From Spirometra erinaceieuropaei (Eukaryota; Platyhelminthes; Cestoda; Diphyllobothriidea; Diphyllobothriidae), in the NCBI GenBank assembly GCA_902702965.1, contig CACRXP010000120.1, positions 506,636 through 570,635 on the forward strand: DNA of 64,000 nt, given 5' to 3'. The position numbers and the translations under genes were made by a program. Positions within the stretch are counted from its first letter, which is position 1. The number at the start of each line of letters is the position of its first letter. Below the pieces are notes generated by a model. That model saw nothing but the letters and a program-made list of their open reading frames with translations, was not told the DNA's origin and made no database searches. Positions 59,501 through 64,000 of this stretch are shown here, in pieces.

Positions 59501-62500
59501 TGTCGCCGAGCCGAACTCCCCGCAGTGACTGGAATGAGTCACATTCAAGTGAGTTGTTAGTTGGAGTATCGCCCTTTAACTGTACTTAGCGGTCTCGATG
59601 TGACTGGCAATGTGTGACTAATGTCAGTCGATAACGAGTCTTTGCAGACCGCGTGCTTTCTTTCATAAAAATTGCGCTCATTTTAGGGTTTGTAGGGCAG
59701 ATATATGCTCAACACTTTTTTCAGCACAAACAGTAGGTCGCTCAGTCCTGCCTCACTCCATTTTTCACTGCGTATGCTTCAGAGAGACTGCCCTTCATGA
59801 CTCGCGCTATTATGCCGTCGTCTTTTCTGAATCGACACTGTTTATCTGGAAGGAGTCCGTGCTCCATATAGTTGTTCGAGCGAGATATTTTTCCTGTAAT
59901 GCTGAGAAGGGAGACGCCTCGCAGAGTTGCCGGTTTCCCTTACGTTTGTATATGCGCGTGATGGTGATGCAGTCACCTGTCCGGAGGGCCGTAGACTGCT
60001 TTGATGGCTGTGAGGAGATTCTTAGTCTTACCATAGTGGGCACGTCACTCGATCTCCTTAATCCTACAAATCAGCCAGAAGTCCTACCTTTCCTTCAGCC
60101 TCTGCTTCGGGAGTGTACGGTTTTGTTGACATTGCTGTTGTAGGTGTGGGTCGGCTGCAGCCTGTGTTTCTTCGAGACCGGGTTACGGATTTCTTGACAC
60201 AATGTCATCAAGCCTTTCCTTGTGCTCTAGACCTGCCCTTGATGGCATCCGGTAGCTCCCTACACTAGATGTCGACAGTGCCATTCACCGCCAAAGCTTT
60301 TATGTTCCATGTTGAAATGTATGTGACCCTTAAAATGCAGCCCTGTCCATTAATAGTGTTTGACTTACCTGTTGTTGCTTTGCCTTGTGGTCGCCTGTGC
60401 GGTTTAAGTTAAAGCCTCATCTTGGAGGTGGCGGGGCGGCGATCCGTCTGGCATTCGACACCACACATCGTCTTGGTCGCCAGCACGCCATGCTGGCTAC
60501 GCCTCCGAACTAGGACGTAGTCCAGCAGTTGTCAGTGCCACGAACGAGGGTACATCCACGTCATCTCTCAATTCGGGAGGCGAAGATGTTGGTCTGAAGA
60601 GGACTATGTTCTGTGCAGGCCTATAGGAGGGGAGTGCCATTGCTGCTTCAGCCTTCGATCTCGTGTAGACCTAGCACTCTGCCCTAGGTAGCGTGGTCTA
60701 TGTCGACGCGGACACTGAACTCACAGAATATAATCAAAGCGCCTGCCCTCGGCACAGTCGCGATGTGGACTTGTACGTTTTCGTACAATTCGCTCTTCAC
60801 GTCATCGGAGTGGTAGCCTTGTAGTCATGAGACAGTCGTTGCTACCCTGCGCCAGGCAGAACAGCCATCTCGCGTCGTTTCTGCCGACAAATGCGACTCC
60901 GGCGTCACGTCGGCCTGCCTTTGGACGTCCGTCATCAAACCACTCCAATTGTCCTATTCGGAAAAGCGAGTCTCATTGACAGCCACAGTGCCCACTCTGT
61001 AGCGGGCCAGTTCGCGGGCGAACAGAAGCCTCATCCATTCCGGACAGTTTGTCGCTGGGTTGTCTTAAAGGGACCATTTTCTCGTTTGACATTTGTCTTC
61101 AGGGTATCCTCGTCAGTGTACGGCGTCCATCCAACAGCGCCAACGAAGCCATATTGATCATAAAACTACAACTTGAGCCTCCATACACCCCCATAGACAT
61201 GCGCACTGCTCAAAAGTTGGGGTAGGACGTACTTGAATGCTTGTTTCCAAATCCCAGCTCAGATAGTACATTACCTATCTCCACCGCGTAGCTCCATCCC
61301 AGATACCCTCTACAACAAGGGACTCCGACAATTGGTCGTATAAACTGTACATAGACAATGAATACCAGAGCAGCCTTTCGTAGTAAAAGCTACGGGTAAC
61401 TAATTTTTAAACGCGTAGATCTATTGTAGAATTTGTCATTCGGTTTCCCCAGCTATGTAGTTTTATCGAGCTTGTTGACTTGACCACCCGCAGAGTCGTC
61501 TATTTTATATCCTTACTGCCAGTTTAATAAGGTTACCGGTTCGGCCAGAGGCACCGTCTTCGGCTCCGTCATTCGGGAGTGGGGTTGTCTATACGGTAAG
61601 TCAGAGTTAACTAGGGGGGGGAGGGGTAACACAACGGAAGGTGGAGTGAGCTAATTGTTATCTTTCCTGTGACGACGCCTCACTTGTATTTGCCAATTTT
61701 TTTCAAGACTTTATCCCCCCTATCTTTATTTTGCTCCCACAGAGCTACATGGAGGACATAATCCCCTGTCTCGTGGTCACTCCAGCTGACTGTTTCTATG
61801 AGGGTTCCAACGCGCTGGCCCCCGGGAAAGTCATTCACGTTCCCTGGTGAGCATTTCTCTTCTTGACACTGTCGTCTCTTTTACTTCGCGTTCCAACCTC
61901 AACCCTAGTCGACTCGACTCAGGCATTCCATTGGCGCGTGGAGGGCGGGGGCAGAGGAACGAAAGGCTGAGGTCGACCGAGCTCTCTGACCCAGTGCACA
62001 GTCCCTCTATAAACAACGAAACGCTCCTCAACTTATCACGGCGCGCCGAGAGTCGTGGCTTGGACGACTGCCAACTGACGGGATAACTCCGTCATCACTC
62101 CTTCATGTGGCCTCTAAGGCACCTCAAGTCTAGGCCAGATTCGAACACACATGTAGCCTGGCACGTGTAGACTTGCCGTTTAGCCACCGCGTCTTCACCC
62201 ACCGCTGGTCTTCTTTACCGCGTCTTGTAATCGATTCATGCTGGATATGGGAGGCGGAGGAGGAAGTGAGGTAGGTTCAGCGCACGTCGGCCTTCCTGTA
62301 AACAATTTCGCGTGGAAATTGTCTCTGCTAACTATCTCGTGGAGCACTGGTGGACTTCTCGTCGCTTGCGACGGTCGAACTATCGTGTGTGCTTGCCAGA
62401 AAACGTCGATTATATGTGTGTCTGTGTGTGTGTGAGAGAGAGAGAGAGAGCCAGTCAGGCAGACAGACAGTGGCGCACGTCACGTCTTCTTTTTCTTCGT

Positions 62501-64000
62501 AGCGACTGGATGCGCGCTCGCGCCTACACCCCCATGTATGTGCTTTATTCTTCTGAAATGTCAGAATTCCTGCTGTCTGGACAGCTGCTGCTGCTGCTGC
62601 AGCATTAGTCGTATTAGTCCTAGTAGTAGCAGCAGCAGCAGTAGCAAGTCACGCGGGTCTGGTCAGCTATACCACAGTGTTGATAGGTACACCGACTGAT
62701 TTAGAGACCTCGTTTACGGAAGCACTGCTTTCTGTACTTATTCGCAGCTTAGCGCCAACAGTACGACCTGTCGGCTTATTCGAGGTTGGCTGGTCAGCAC
62801 TTTGATGCAGTTTTGACAGTCCAGACCCCGCACGCAGACCTTCCGAGAATCCATCTAACGCCAGTCCAATAGGGTGAACGACGGGATGTTACTTGTCGAG
62901 CACGATACCGTATCCTGAACAGCTGTGAAGGCTCCCCGTACGACTAAATAGCTCGTCTTGGAAAATGAAACAGTTTCAAATATCCCGGGATGAAGTAGGG
63001 ACGATGTCTTTGTCGGAATCCTGCTCGCAGGCGTTTTGCAAGCATTCGTGCTTTTCAATGGACCCGTCGCGATGCCTAAGTCACCACAAAAGTCGGCGTT
63101 TCATTCACGCTTGGGAATGCTCGACTTCGGGGATATAATCCGTGGCTTAACTCGAGGTCACAAAGAAGAGTCCAGGTGAGAAGCTGACGCCGCACAATCC
63201 TCCAGGAAATGGCGGCAATTCCCGAACCAAAAATATTCATTCAGTCATCGTTGTTGGATAAGAAACTGCGTCGAGCATACTAGGTCCGCTGGTCGTTGTG
63301 CCTTTGGTCTCACTGTCTGCTGAAGCAGGCATCATCAGAATCATACCTGCGGTTGGTGGGACACAGTGCATCCGACGGAGTGGAGACTTCGCTACCCCGT
63401 CAAATCCCACGGCTAATGCCATCCTTCAAGCGCCAGATTCGCTCTGAATCTTGGTAGTGCATCGACAGCAAAGCTTACTTCCCACCCCTTCTACCCACCG
63501 CTCGAACCGTTTGCACAGTATCCGCGATCTCTGTCCCACTCCCCCCCCCCCCCCAAACTCTTCCATCGCGGCGCCTGGCTCACGACAACGCCATTTTTAT
63601 GCGTTTAACCGCCTGTGCCCTCGAGCAGGTCACGAGGTTATGGGTTTTTTGCTAAAAATCCGCGCTTTTAGCCCAGAATCAGTCGGGGTTGGTGAGGAAG
63701 TGAATTGACTGGCATAAAAGAACTGGCGCCGACCATAAAACAGTCTCCTCGACCCCCTTCCGTGTCCAAGGAAACCCGTCATACGGCTTAATAGCAGCCT
63801 AGTAGTACGTTTCGCATCTCCCCTCACCGAAGGCTTGTGCGCAGGAAAGGTGAGGTCGCATCGTTGGCCTCTATTCGGCTGATGGTGGGGTGGTGTTGGG
63901 TCCTCGAAAGATTCAGCGATCACCCCTAGTCATTAAAACGCGTCATTTACAGTTTCCTTTATTTCTATTGTTAGCACCGGAAAATGGACAGTGTCGTGGC
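53379..64000 (+). CDS. ptc: Patched-family Hedgehog receptor, 5' part (continues past window)
   Basis: Three exons, 53379-53529, 59175-59548 and 61743-61846, plus a possible fourth from 63,975, join in phase. They encode the region around the first transmembrane helix and the first extracellular loop of Patched, the 12-pass RND-like receptor that restrains Smoothened and binds Hedgehog. Matching landmarks are the LWL segment before TM1, GLK...KLWVD after it, KWKLEDLC (family RQWKLEHLC) and PCLVVTPADCFYEG (family PCLIITPLDCFWEG). The N-terminal cytoplasmic exon and the sterol-sensing domain are not visible. The gene lies about 11.6 kb downstream of the glutamate receptor, in the same orientation. 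Confidence 0.93.
53530..59174 (+). other. patched intron
   Basis: This 5.6-kb intron has phase-1 ends. It contains a complete GGCTAG element at 58,044-58,397 and a short block (54,090-54,230) shared with 21,790-21,900. A small remnant of the Penelope-like repeat (near 56,190-56,225, GACTCGTCTCTTCGC) is also visible. Otherwise nothing was recognised. Confidence 0.65.
58044..58397 (+). mobile_element. Complete GGCTAG inverted-repeat element carrying TTAGGG-like array
   Basis: This 354-bp element has inverted ends GGCTAGATCGCAGTTGGTAG and CTACCAACTGCGATCTAGCC, flanked by a perfect 8-bp duplication GTGTAGCC (58,036-58,043 and 58,398-58,405). The interior parallels 8,617-9,043 but has a shorter TTAGGG-like array. 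It is non-coding. The intact flanking duplication makes the insertion boundaries certain. Confidence 0.92.
59175..59548 (+). CDS. ptc: patched exon: first extracellular loop with Gln-rich insert
   Basis: The acceptor is CGTCTTTTCAAG. The carried C plus AG gives Gln, so LWVD continues as QHSALAAELEF, in parallel with the family's VGGRVSRELNY. The exon ends at CAA before GTGAGT (phase 0), 374 bp in total. It encodes EFLNSVEAVIQTVDH and LLNPKALRDHIDLLIKIHRL, then KWKLEDLC, which are the family's QTP...LTTEALLxHLD...WKLEHLC blocks. A low-complexity insertion (HQQQQQTQQSSSPLGG) has no counterpart in vertebrate Patched as I know it. A GCAG acceptor at 59,195 is out of phase. Confidence 0.93.
59549..61742 (+). 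other. patched intron occupied mostly by an RTE-type LINE
   Basis: This 2.2-kb phase-0 intron contains a minus-strand RTE fragment from about 61,090 to 59,800. The flanks up to the exons show no other feature. Confidence 0.7.
59800..61090 (-). mobile_element. RTE-clade LINE fragment (endonuclease and start of RT), decayed
   Basis: Reading the minus strand from 61,090 downward gives FARELARYRVGTVAVNETRF (endonuclease start), then GRPKAGRRDAGVAFVGRND and LAQGSNDCLMTTRLPLR, then MYPRSWH and LLDYVLVRRR with TDRR (endonuclease end), then TITRIYKRKGNRQLCE and KYLAR (first RT motifs). The order and spacing match RTE-type LINEs abundant in flatworms. Stops and frame changes are frequent. The 3' RT part is missing. 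It is antisense to patched. Confidence 0.85.
61743..61846 (+). CDS. ptc: patched exon: conserved DCFYEG segment
   Basis: This 104-bp exon (phase 0 in, phase 2 out) lies between TTGCTCCCACAG and GTGAGC. It encodes SYMEDIIPCLVVTPADCFYE followed by GSNALAPGKVIHVPW. The PCL..TP.DCF.EG signature is one of the strongest Patched hallmarks in the first extracellular loop, and it includes two disulfide-capable cysteines. The exon is small and flanked by repeat-rich introns. Confidence 0.95.
62040..62390 (+). repeat. GC-rich dispersed repeat copy
   Basis: It runs from GAGAGTCGTGGCTTGGACGA and ACTGACGGGATAACTCCG, through CATGTGGCCTCTAAGGCACC and CCACCGCTGGTCTTC, to TTGCGACGGTCGAACTATC. It is colinear with the copy at 26,100-26,520. 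Confidence 0.65.
62413..62450. repeat. TG/GA dinucleotide microsatellite
   Basis: A TGTGTG run changes directly into a GAGAGA run. Confidence 0.93.
62584..62645. repeat. CTG...AGC inverted trinucleotide repeats
   Basis: (CTG)n is followed after about 25 bases by TAG/AGC repeats, giving two complementary arms able to form a hairpin. Confidence 0.85.
63975..64000 (+). CDS. ptc: Possible next patched exon, cut by window end
   Basis: A good pyrimidine tract (TTTCCTTTATTTCTATTG) and TTAG precede the last 26 bases. Taking TG from the previous exon, the frame reads C-TGKWTVSW, which could correspond to the family's LRWTNFDP. Only nine residues are visible, so this rests on phase, the acceptor and a two-residue WT match. 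Confidence 0.35.

Larger units (their letters stand above)
61847..63974 (+). other. patched intron with repeats
   Basis: It contains a GC-rich repeat copy (62,040-62,390), TG/GA and CTG/AGC microsatellites and a C tract (63,541-63,554). No convincing exon was found before 63,975. Confidence 0.6.

Noticed and set aside
62498..62608. Open frame after TTCTTTTTCTTCGTAG, phase-compatible with the previous patched exon
   Set aside because: The encoded residues do not resemble the Patched first loop and the frame runs into the CTG microsatellite.
62755..62870. Open frame with RQQYDLSAYSRLAGQHFDAV after a TTAG acceptor
   Set aside because: No similarity to Patched at this position, phase does not fit, and no donor with the right context.

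Overview
The window reads as nuclear DNA of a flatworm, most likely a tapeworm. Exons are short (about 0.1-0.45 kb) with GT-AG boundaries, introns run from about 0.1 to 8 kb, GC content is moderate, and decayed RTE-, CR1- and Penelope-like retroelements plus small inverted-repeat elements are abundant. The exact taxon is an inference; no bacterial or organellar gene structure was seen.

Two protein-coding genes, both on the + strand, account for all convincing coding sequence. The first (774 to about 41,733) is a non-NMDA-type ionotropic glutamate receptor. Thirteen exons can be joined with matching splice phases. They cover the second half of the amino-terminal domain, ligand-binding half S1, M1, the pore loop with a Gln at the Q/R position, M3, S2, M4 and the start of the cytoplasmic tail. 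The 5' end lies upstream of the window and the 3' end is unresolved. The second gene (53,379 to the window end) is a Patched-family Hedgehog receptor. Its first transmembrane segment and the beginning of its first large extracellular loop are visible in three clear exons, with a possible fourth cut by the window edge.

The rest is intron and intergenic DNA dominated by repeats: (i) nearly palindromic foldback-like elements of about 1 kb; (ii) short elements with 8-bp target duplications and ends starting GG...CC, some filled with degenerate TTAGGG-like arrays; (iii) a Penelope-like fragment between inverted terminal repeats that carry a hammerhead-ribozyme-like core; (iv) an RTE-type LINE inside a patched intron; (v) an unclassified GC-rich repeat in at least ten diverged copies; and (vi) a duplicated, dead copy of one glutamate receptor exon.

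The two genes are neighbours but need not work together: one encodes a synaptic ion channel, the other a developmental morphogen receptor. The window contains no obvious new multi-gene system. Its most unusual features are the transposon architectures, the relic exon and the atypical M3 gate motif of the receptor.
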